Origin: Hypomesus transpacificus | Taxonomy: Eukaryota > Chordata > Actinopteri > Osmeriformes > Osmeridae | Length of the DNA: 64,000 bases | Assembly (NCBI RefSeq): GCF_021917145.1 | Contig: NC_061078.1 | Coordinates: forward strand, 518,529 to 582,528 | Direction: 5' to 3' | Position numbers and translations under genes: made by a program | Shown: piece by piece, positions 20,501 through 29,195 of the stretch | Numbering within the stretch: the stretch's first letter is position 1 | Layout: each line of letters opens with the position of its first letter | Notes under the pieces: model-generated | Database searches by the model: none | Told to the model about the DNA's origin: nothing | What the model saw: only the letters and a program-made list of their open reading frames with translations

Positions 20501-23500
20501 CGTACAGAAAGCTGTGTGTGTGTATAAGTGTGTATATGAGTGTGTATATGAGTGTGTGTATGAATGAGTGTGTGTGTGAGTCCTACCAGCCTTGCAGGAA
20601 CAGGCAGCGTTCAGAAAGCTGTGTGTGTGTATAAGTGTGTATATGAGTGTGTATATGAGTGTGTGTAAGAGTGAGTGTGTGTGAGTCCTACCAGCCTTGC
20701 AGGAACAGGCAGCGTACAGGAAGCTGCTGGAGCGGAGGAGGCGACATTCTCCCAGTGTTCCACAGTCTTCCACACATGAGCTTACGTGCACGTCTGGTAC
20801 CACGGCAACCACCGGCACTCCACCACAGTCGCTGCTGTAAGACACGCACACAAACACCCACATCAACATTATGCTCTTGAGAAATGTTCTAGAAAGATCC
20901 ACTAGGTGGCAGCACCACACAGTGTGTGTGTAAGGGTGCTGTGTGTGTGTAAGGGTGCTGTGTGTGTGTAAGGGTGCAGTGTGTGTGTAAGGGTGCAGTG
21001 TGTGTGTAAGGGTGCAGTGTGTGTGTAAGGGTGCAGTGTGTGTGTAAGGGTGCAGTGTGTGTGTAAGGGTGCAGTGTGTGCGTAAGGGTGCTGTGTGTGT
21101 GTAAGGGTGCAGTGTGTGTGTAAGGGTGCAGTGTGTGTGTAAGGGTGCAGTGTGTGTGTAAGGGTGCAGTGTGTGTGTAAGGGTGCTGTGTGTGTGTAAG
21201 GGTGCAGTGTGTGTGTAAGGGTGCAGTGTGTGTGTAAGGGTGCAGTGTGTGTGTAAGGGTGCAGTGTGTGTGTGTAAGGGTGCAGTGTGTGTTACCTGTT
21301 GCAGGTTAGCAGCAGAGAGAGGTACCAGGTAGCAGACATGGGAAAGGGGATTCTAACGACCGCCTTCTGAGCTGTGAGCTTCACCCTGAGAGTGTGTCCT
21401 GCATACAATCCTGCAACACACCCACTAAAGTCACTATACAACCCTGCAACACACCCACTAAAGTCACTATACAACCCTGCAACACACCCACTAAAGTCAC
21501 TATACAACCCTGCAACACACCCACTAAAGTCACTATACAACCCTGCAACACACCCACTAAAGTCACTATACAACCCTGCAACACACCCACTAAAGTCACT
21601 ATACAACCCTGCAACACACCCACTAAAGTCACTATACAACCCTGCAACACACCCACTAAAGTCACTATACAACCCTGCAACACACCCACTAAAGTCACTA
21701 TACAACCCTGCAACACACCCACTAAAGTCACTATACAACCCTGCAAAACACCCACTAAAGTCACTATACAACCCTGCAACACACCCACTAAAGTTACTAT
21801 ATAACCCTGCAACACACCCACTAAAGTCACTATATAACCCTGCAACACACCCACTAAAGTCACTATACAATCCTGCAACACACCCACTAAAGTCACTATA
21901 CAACCCTGCAACACACCCACTAAAGTCACTATACAACCCTGCATCACACCCACTAAAGTCACTATACAATCCTGCAAGCAACCCTGCAACACACCAACAC
22001 AACACAACCACTACAATTAACTGTGTTACCTGTGTGGCAGTGTCGCCTGTGTTAACTGTGTGGCAGTGTCGCCTGTGATACCTGTGTGGCAGTGTCGCCT
22101 GTGTTACCTGTGTGGCAGTGTCGCCTGTGTTACCAGTGTGGCAGTGTCGCCTGTGTTACCAGTGTGGCAGTGTCGCCTGTGTTACCTGTGTGGCAGTGTC
22201 ACCTGTGTTACCTATGTGAAAGTGTCGCCTGTGTTACCTGTGTGGCAGTGTCGCCTGTGTTACCTGTGTGGCAGTGTCGCCTGTGTTACCAGTGTGGCAG
22301 TGTCGCCTGTGTTACCAGTGTGGCAGTGTCGCCTGTGTTACCTGTGTGGCAGTGTCACCTGTGTTACCTGTGTGAAAGTGTCGCCTGTGTTACCTGTGTG
22401 GCAGTGTCGCCTGTGTTACCAGTGTGGCAGTGTCGCCTGTGTTACCTGTGTGGCAGTGTCGCCTGTTTTACCTGTGTGGCAGTGTCACCTGTGTGGCAGT
22501 GTCGGCTGTGTTACCTGTGTGGCAGTGTCGCCTGTGTTACCTGTGTAGCAGTGTCGCCTGTGTTACCTGTGTGGCAGTGTCACCTGTGTGGCAGTGTCGC
22601 CTGTGTTACCTGTGTGGCAGTGTCGCCTGTGTTACCTGTGTGGCAGTGTCACCTGTGTTACCTGTGTGGCACTGTCGCTGTGTTACCTGTGTGGCAGTGC
22701 TGGGAGAGATTGGTGTTCAGTCTGGGGCTCCTGGGGGAGAAGCAGGCCTCCACACTGCCACTTGTCATGTTAGTCTGGAACACACATACACACACAATAC
22801 ACTCAACATGTGTGTTGTAGTATTGTGTGTTGTGTTGGTGGAGTGTGTAAGTGTGTGTTTGCGGTGTGTATGTGAGTGTGTGTGAGTGTGTGACTCACGG
22901 TGTTGAGGGTCAGCAGCAGGTTGAGGATGCCCCCGCTGGAGTGTGTGTTGAGCGGGTAACGGAGCAGGGTGTGGTGTGTGTGTGTGACGTTGACGGCGGG
23001 GCCGTTTACAGGAGTGAACTGGAGAGACAAGACATCTAGCTCCTCCCTTAGCACCGGGACGTACCACACACACCCTGACGACACGTTGCCATGGACACAC
23101 ACCTCGGAAACAACAGACATGTTGCCTTGAAATGGCAAGCTGCTTCTGCCACGGAGCTTGATGATGTCATCGTCTCCCTTGAGACCTTCGTTGCTGGGTT
23201 TACACACCACTGATACACACACACACACACACAGATCATTACACACCACTGATACACACACACCTGCTGGGTTTACACACCACTGATACTTACACACACA
23301 GATCAAATCACACACAGATAGGAAGGAACAAATAGAATAGGTGTGTGTGTGTTACTGCTCACCTGTGCTGTTAGCCATGATGCTGAAGGTAGCAGTATGG
23401 TTGTCAACGACACTCTCCACAACAACTCTGACCCAGGCATTCCATGGGGGCGTGGTCAGAGTAGCAGAGCAGCCAATGGCTGAGCAGTTCACACTCACAA

Positions 23501-24911
23501 GCCCCTCCCTTAAGGAGGACGAGCCTAGCTTCAGTACTAGTGAACAAGCCTCTAGCCCCGCCCCCAACGTGCAGCCAGTCACTGACACCGTGAGAGAGGA
23601 GACAAACTCTGGAACAAAAACCCTGGAACACACGTTACACACGTTACACTAACCCTGGAACACATGTTACACACACACACACATTACACTAACTCTGGAA
23701 CACACGTTACACACACACTAACCCTGGAACACACGTTACACATGTTACACACACATGTTACACTAACCCTGGAACACACGTTACACACACACTAACCCTG
23801 GAACACATGTTACACACGTGTTACAAACACTCCTTACTTGAGCAGGGCTGGTCTGGCTATAGAGGCAGTCTGGGTAAGGGGCGTGGCCTGCACCAGTGTG
23901 GGCGTGTCCACAGCTCTCCTGATTGACAGCTGGGGCTGGAAGTAGTACGAGCAGGAAGGAAAACCCTGCAACAAGCGCACAAACATGCACAGACACACAC
24001 AGCAGTGGATAAGCATTCAAAAACATCAACTCCCACTGTTTGCACACAACCCCAACCCCCCCCCCCCCCAACCCCCCCCATCCCCACCTTCTGCTCTATA
24101 CGTCCGTCATCTCTAGGCAGGTGTGCCGCCAAGTACCAGTCTCCAGGAGCAGGGTTGGAGAGGTTAAAGGTCGTTGAGGTGTGTATGGTCACAGGGAGGA
24201 TCATGGACAGCGCGGGGGTCCACACAGTGTTGTTGGGGAATGCAGAAGACAACGGATCTATCACTGGAGGAGAACCCCAGCTGATGTACCTGAAACAGAA
24301 CCTACTATTACTGAAACAGAACCTTGTGTTACTGAAACAGAACCTACTGTTACTGAACCAGAGCCTGGTGTTACTGAACCAGAACCCCTGTGGGTGGTTG
24401 TCATGGTGACCTACACAGTGACGTTGTGCTGTCCACAGTGGAAGCCACTGCCCTTGGTCACGGAGAAAAGCCAGCGAGCGACCGCCACATCCGGTGGGAC
24501 CTGGAACTGGTGCAGGCGGACGTTACCATACCAACCGTACCGGGACAGCTTCTGGGACGGCTTTGAAGACAACTCGGACACAAACGTCAGCTCACTTCCG
24601 AGTTCTGCACACAAGCAACTCCTTTGAAAACGTATCACCACACACTGTTCCACCACTAGTGTAGCTATCTCAAATGTTAACAACTAGCGTTAGATCATTA
24701 GCCACGGCCGATATAGCGCGGAGAACTGATCAGTTGGACGAAGGGGCTTATATTTGTAGCTGAGTACACTATTGCCATAACGCTATAGGTATCTAGCCTG
24801 CTAATTCAGTTCAAATATATGGTAAATGGACTCGCTACATTACTCACCGTCACTGATAACGGCAGCTGCCTGGATGAAAATAAGCAGACCACGTAGAATA
24901 TGTACCTCCAT
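17569..24911 (-). CDS. pgap6: Post-GPI-attachment-to-proteins factor 6 (TMEM8A)
   Basis: PGAP6 is a membrane phospholipase A2 that trims GPI anchors and releases proteins such as Cripto. Thirteen coding exons join in phase: 24911-24848, 24604-24415, 24289-24088, 23965-23838, 23622-23363, 23209-22899, 22774-22687, 21410-21296, 20834-20692, 19593-19415, 18756-18610, 18231-18115 and 17865-17569. The product is 746 residues. Residues 1-20 ([17 protein letters not shown]) form a signal peptide. A long luminal region leads to an EGF-like domain near 465-508 ([23 protein letters not shown]). Seven membrane segments follow, with CREST-type motifs FSTFYHACD and HSLWH. The first exon 5 acceptor I tried, at 23608, breaks the frame; 23622 restores it. 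TMEM8B is less likely because of the luminal length and the rgs11 neighbour. Confidence 0.9.
18197..18555 (-). repeat. 46-bp array carrying the pgap6 exon 12 acceptor
   Basis: Eight units begin at 18197, 18243, 18289, 18335, 18381, 18427, 18473 and 18519, an exact 46-bp period. The first is the true exon start. Read on the minus strand each unit holds gtgttag followed by ACTGTGTTCATGTTAGGTGC, that is the acceptor and the first 38 or so exon bases. Seven decoys therefore lie between exons 11 and 12. Confidence 0.9.
18770..19185. repeat. CA-rich array in pgap6 intron 10
   Basis: Variants of atacgcacacacaccatgcacaca repeat up to the exon 11 acceptor at 18757. All reading frames through it are low-complexity. 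Confidence 0.85.
19928..20727 (-). repeat. Copies of the pgap6 exon 9 end with its donor
   Basis: The true exon 9 end (20688 onward) is copied at 20582, 20475, 20104, 20007 and 19928. Each copy carries about 30 exon bases, the GCTG|GTAGGACTCAC donor and a following CA-rich stretch. The spacing is uneven. A SINE separates the 20104 and 20475 copies, so the duplications predate or surround that insertion. Confidence 0.9.
20152..20425 (-). mobile_element. SINE 3' part in pgap6 intron 9
   Basis: It opens with catttattcatttagcaga and cgcttttatccaaagcgact, the reverse complement of the conserved SINE tail also seen at 35233, 41244, 51460 and 53587. Confidence 0.75.
20921..21290. repeat. 19-bp array abutting the pgap6 exon 8 donor
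   Basis: Units of gtgtgtgtaagggtgcagt repeat about 19 times and end at the exon 8 donor (21295). On the minus strand the intron starts GTAACACACACTGCACCC and each unit repeats TTACACACACTGCACCC, so the array grew from the first bases of intron 8. Confidence 0.85.
21411..21990 (-). repeat. 33-bp array carrying the pgap6 exon 8 acceptor
   Basis: About 17 units, each with tgttgcag|G on the minus strand, lie immediately upstream of true exon 8 (21410). The 33-bp unit is a multiple of three and free of stops, producing a 239-codon repetitive frame that is not evidence of a protein. Confidence 0.92.
22022..22690 (-). repeat. 26-bp array carrying the pgap6 exon 7 donor
   Basis: About 25 units each read CACTGCCACACAG|GTAACACA on the minus strand, which is the end of exon 7 plus its donor. 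The true exon end is 22687. A few units have lost bases or changed ACACAG to TTCACATAG. Confidence 0.92.
23618..23830 (-). repeat. Array carrying the pgap6 exon 5 acceptor
   Basis: The core acgtgtgttccag|GGTT of the exon 5 acceptor (23623) recurs about five more times up to the exon 4 donor, in units of variable length (26-50 bp) with CA-rich filler. Confidence 0.8.
24290..24385 (-). repeat. 24-bp array of the pgap6 exon 3 acceptor
   Basis: Four to five units contain ggttctgtttcag on the minus strand, directly upstream of the exon 3 acceptor (24290). They fill most of intron 2. Confidence 0.8.
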
Positions 24912-27072
24912 TTTGTCTCGTCATTCAACGCTTTTGTTTTCTTCCAAACCATCACATTTTCGTTGTCCAAGTTAACCACGCTACCTAACTAGTCTAACTG
25001 GCTACAACAAGGACAAGGTATACGGCAGCGCGACCCGGCCAGCTTCCTGATTCCACAAATGTAAACAAATGACGTCCACGGAAGTTCTTCCGCGCACTGT
25101 TGACATCGTTCCTAGCGTGCTATCAGGACAGCGTGGACAGGCGGACAGGCAGCCTGTAGACTACGCCACAAACGCAGGTGCCACCGAAATTAGCCGGACA
25201 GCGATCTGTTGCCCAAGGTGACCCGTTAGCAACGTATTGACAGAAGGAAAACCAGATTGCCATCTGTTATGTAGTCAGTTAGGATGTTCTACTTCACAGT
25301 ATTGCGACTTGCGCCGTGATAACAAAGCAAAGTTGAGAACTATGCAAAGTTTAATAACAAAGCATGTGCGCATGCCAATTCAAAGTTCGTTTGTGTGTGA
25401 GTGTGCCTGTGCGTGTGTTCATCATCAGTGTAACCTCGCTCCCCTGGCCTTCACACTCCACTGTGACTATGCTACAGGCTGGACTCACTCCACTGTGGCT
25501 ATGCTACAGGCTGAACTACCTTATTGATTTTAGGAGTAAAGATCAATAGTAGCAATATGTCAACTTTCAAGATCCAGACCATAAATTACACAGCCTGTTA
25601 TGTACACAAGCACCCAGACACACAAGCATGCAGACGCACACACAGGTAACCTAGGTAACAAACATTTCTCTCCTCTTCAAGTTTGACCTCAACTAACTTC
25701 TCTTTGGCTTAACCAAAGGACACCAAAGTCAGCACTGCGAAGTTCATTACTTGTGATTCCTGGGATTGAATGCTTCCTCTGCATGTTGTATTTGAGATCC
25801 TGTTGTACCACTGACTCACAAGAGACTGCAACCACAAAATAATTTGAAGTTACCTTGTTGCTGCTGCACTGTACTGATGTTGTAGCTGAGATATTGTTGT
25901 GGTTGCCTATTTAGATGTTGTTGGAGCTGAGATGTTGGAGCTGAGATGTTGGAGCTGAGATGTTGTTGGAGCTGAGATGTTGTAGCTGAGATGATGTAGC
26001 TGAGATTATGTTGTGGTCAATCAATCAACCTTTATTTATAAAGCACATTTAACACAATACAAATTGATCCAAAGTGTTGTACATAGGGCATAGCAAAACT
26101 ACGCTATAAAACAAGTAAAAGTTCCCAAAAGCTAAAGAATAAAAATGTTTTTAGAGTAGATTTAAAAATAACCAATGAAGGAGCAGACCTCACATGATAA
26201 GGGAGAGCATTCCAAAGCTTTGGCCCAGCGACAGAAAAAGCCTGATCACCCTTAATTTGTAGCGACATCGTGACACATTTAAAAGCAAGTGTTTTGATGA
26301 TCTGAGTAACCTAGCAGGACAGTATGGCACAATGAGATCACAAATATACCTTGTTGCACAGCCAGACAACGCCTTATAAACAAACATAAGGATCCTCAAA
26401 TCAACTCTAAACTTAATGGGAAGCCAGTGAAGGGATGCCAAAACAGGAGAATATGACCCCTCTTTCTAGACCCAGTCAAAAGTCTTGCAGCTGCATTTTG
26501 AACAATTTGTAATCGAGATAGTGTAGAATGAGGAAGACCACAATAAAGACATGGTTGAGATGTTGTGGCTGAGATGAGGCGTCAGACTATCAAAATACTC
26601 TTATGATCATTGATGTTCTGCTGTTATTAAGGTTATCTGGTAAATTGATCAAATGTAGAGCAGAGTAACAGCAGTCTGGCTGGGTTAGGGTTAGTAGAGA
26701 GTCTCTAAGGGTTAGGGTTAGCGTGTGGCTGAATTGGGACCTGATAGGCCTGATCCGGTTTAAAAAGCTTCGTACTCCAGAAGTCAAAATACTGTGTGAT
26801 CAAATTTCACACCCTTTTAACTTCTTAAACTGTGTGTGTGCACTTGTGTGTGTGCAGCAGCAGTGTGTGTGCACAAGAGTGTGTGTGTGTGTAAGAGATA
26901 GAGCAGTGTGTGTGTGTGAGAGAAAGTGTAACACCACTTCACTGTCCCCTGGCAGAGCGTCCATTAGCCCGCCCCCCCTCTCTGGTTGCCAAGCGATAGA
27001 GCAAACGATGGGTGTTTGACCAATCCTACAATCCTACTCTCAAATATTTGTCTGGGAAACAGCATCTTTCTG
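24912..27072. other. Spacer between divergent pgap6 and percc1
   Basis: This holds the pgap6 promoter side and a 16-bp ttgttggagctgagatg repeat (25915-26010). A LINE tail follows at 26015-26545. An inverted GC-box-like cluster (cccgccccccctc) lies near 26970. I see no coding exon. Confidence 0.5.
26015..26545 (-). mobile_element. LINE 3' fragment
   Basis: The minus strand encodes LHWLPIKFRVDLRILMFVYKAL and LIVPYCPARLLRSS, a typical C-terminal segment of fish LINE ORF2. The 3' end in plus orientation is the common caacctttatttataaagca. It is 5' truncated. Confidence 0.75.
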
Positions 27073-27075
27073 GCC

Positions 27076-27083
27076 TATAAATA
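27076..27083 (+). promoter_or_regulatory. percc1: TATA box of percc1
   Basis: TATAAATA occurs about 740 bp before the start codon. It would place transcription start near 27105, just ahead of the repeat-filled leader. A plausible leader intron runs from a GTAGGA donor at about 27626 to the cccctcag acceptor at 27809. Confidence 0.55.
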
Positions 27084-27184
27084 CTGAGACACTGGAGCCC
27101 TCTCACACACCACAGCTCCGAACCCATAATCATCTTTAAGGACCAACATCCAGTCTAGTCCCAAGGGATAGGCTTTGCTCCAGG

Positions 27185-27622
27185 GAACCACCTCCCTCCA
27201 GAGGACCACCTCGCTCCAGAGGACAACCTCCACCTCTCTCCAGAGGACCACCTCGCACCAGAGGACCTCGCTCCAAAGGACCACCTTCACCTCGCTCCAA
27301 AGGACCACCTTCACCTCTCTCCAGAGGACCACCTCGCTCCAGAGGACCTCGCTCCAAAGGACCACCTTCATCTCACTCGAGAAGACCATCTTCACCTCGT
27401 TCCAGAGGACCACCTTCACCTCTCTCCAGAGGACCACCTCGCTCCAGAGAATCTCGCTCGAGAAGACCACCTTCACCTCGCTCCAGAGGACCACCTTCAC
27501 CTCGCTCCAGAGGACCACCTTCACCTCGCTCCAGAGGACCACCTTCACCTCGCTCCAGAGGACCACCTTCACCTCGCTCCAGAGGACCACCTTCACCTCG
27601 CTCCAGAGGACCACCTTCACCA
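27185..27622 (+). repeat. 24-bp minisatellite in the presumed percc1 leader exon
   Basis: About 18 units contain gctccagaggaccacc. The unit is a multiple of three and stop-free in several frames on both strands. I see no ATG opening the plus-strand frame, so no upstream ORF is claimed. It would form a CAGAGGACC-rich leader if the TATA box at 27076 is used. Confidence 0.75.
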
Positions 27623-27824
27623 ACATGTAGGAGTTTTTTCTTTAAAATAAATAAAATAGTGATGTATTTTGATTTGTTTTCCATCCTATCATTGTTAGGT
27701 TTTCTGTTGCCTGTTTATTTATGTTGTATTTTAAAATGTGAATTAATTTATCTCTGATCACATAGTAAAGCTTACCTTGTTTTGATTGATGCTTTAATTC
27801 TCCCCTCAGATTTGATTGGCCAGG

Positions 27825-28613
27825 ATGGCTACAGGTGTCATCAGGAACTTCCTGGTTCCAGGTCCTCCCACCTGCTATCTACCCATGATCCTTCAGCACT
27901 CTCTTCCACACAGGAAGGTGGAAGAGAGTGGGGAAGAGGAGGAGAAAGAGGAGGTGAGGGGGGAGAGAGGGGGAGAGAGGGAGGAAGAGGAGGAGGAATA
28001 TGAAGACTCTGAAGTTCTGGAGGAAGAGGAGGAGTTTCTGGAGGAAGCTGTCTGTTTCCCTGCCCCTTGTCCCTCAGACATGACCAGTCAGCTCTTGCGC
28101 TTTGCTGACGTCATCAGTTTGGATGTGCAGCGTTACTTTGGCCGATGCCCCGACGACCCAGAGGCTTGTGACATCTACACCGACCGCATATCCACTGCAA
28201 CCAGTGGCCGTCTCCGTTACTATGATGACCTGGTCCGAATGGCCCGGAGCGGAAACCAAGAGGACCCAGAGTCAGTCTCTGTTGCCAGCGGCAACCTGGG
28301 GCCCCTGGCTGAGTTGTTCGACCACTGCTGGGGGCGTTGTCAGGATCGGGGTCGACCAATGAACAAGAGACACCTCCCCTTAAGCTTTTGGACAGAGCCA
28401 ATCCCTGGCCCTGTACTGAGCATGAGCAGTAGCACCCAAAACATCAGCTCACACCATACACAGGACAATACACAGGCACTGGATACACACACACACAACA
28501 GACACACACAGGACAATACACAGCCACTAGACACACACACACAGGAAAATACACACCCTGATTTCAGTGATCTTCTAGCACATTGGGATCCAAACCCTGA
28601 CCTCACACACTGA
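27825..28613 (+). CDS. percc1: Proline- and glutamate-rich coiled-coil protein 1
   Basis: PERCC1 is needed for enteroendocrine cell development in the gut of mammals; its molecular activity is unknown. The coding region is a single 262-codon exon. The start MATGVIRNF matches the human start MAAGVIR, which decides for the ATG at 27825. Residues about 32-75 are almost all Glu/Gly/Arg. The conserved core follows: SQLLRFADVISLDVQRYFGR, then RYYDDLVRMARSG and LGPLAELFDHCW. The last 50 residues are Thr/His/Asp/Gln repeats (HTQDNTQ) coded by CA-rich repeats that continue past the stop, so the C-terminus seems to have grown by microsatellite expansion. A poly(A) signal lies at 28877. Confidence is high from the core motifs. 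Confidence 0.88.
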   Translation: MATGVIRNFLVPGPPTCYLPMILQHSLPHRKVEESGEEEEKEEVRGERGGEREEEEEEYEDSEVLEEEEEFLEEAVCFPAPCPSDMTSQLLRFADVISLDVQRYFGRCPDDPEACDIYTDRISTATSGRLRYYDDLVRMARSGNQEDPESVSVASGNLGPLAELFDHCWGRCQDRGRPMNKRHLPLSFWTEPIPGPVLSMSSSTQNISSHHTQDNTQALDTHTHNRHTQDNTQPLDTHTQENTHPDFSDLLAHWDPNPDLTH

Positions 28614-28876
28614 CCTCACACACACATACACACACACACACAATCTGACCTCTCACACACATACACACACAAGCTGACCTCACACACACATACACACACA
28701 CAATCTGACCTCTCACACACACTGATGTCACACAAACACACACAGACATACTGACCTCTTACACATTGTGGTGTCTATAAATGCCCATATTAACTCTATT
28801 CTATATTATAATATATATCAGATTCTAATGACAAATTCGAAAATTGTTTTAACCATGTTCTATTGATTTTGGGAGA

Positions 28877-28882
28877 AATAAA
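28877..28882 (+). terminator. percc1: Poly(A) signal of percc1
   Basis: AATAAA lies 264 bp after the stop codon. CA-rich repeats fill most of the 3' untranslated region (28614-28750), and a (GT)n run follows at 28934-28970. Confidence 0.65.
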
Positions 28883-28928
28883 TATGATCTGAATGTCTCT
28901 CTGTCTCTGGTTTAAAACTAACAAGCTA

Positions 28929-28971
<43 letters not shown>

Positions 28972-29195
28972 AGGGGTGCGGTCGGGGGTGTGTGTGAGGA
29001 GGTGTGGATGTGTGTGTGGGGGGGTTACGTGTTCTAATATGTTGCTGGAAAATGAATGACTTTGTCTGATTGGTCCCCAGGTTCAGGATTAACGTTGTGA
29101 TTGGCTGGGAGAGAGCACCAGTAAGATCTGAACACACACACCATGCACACATACACACCTGCAATGTGGAGCTGAGTCAGTCTGAGGAAGCTAGC

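Noticed and set aside
21292-22011. 239-codon repetitive frame ([11 protein letters not shown] repeats) on the minus strand
   Set aside because: The 33-bp array unit is a multiple of three without stops, so several frames stay open. It lies in pgap6 intron 7 and only its last part is exon 8.
18197-22690. CRISPR-like regular arrays
   Set aside because: The repeats have no unique spacers, lie in introns of a vertebrate gene, and no cas-like gene is present.
22060-22885. Long Cys/Val-rich frames ([15 protein letters not shown])
   Set aside because: These are shadows of the 26-bp donor array, open in several frames on the plus strand opposite to pgap6.
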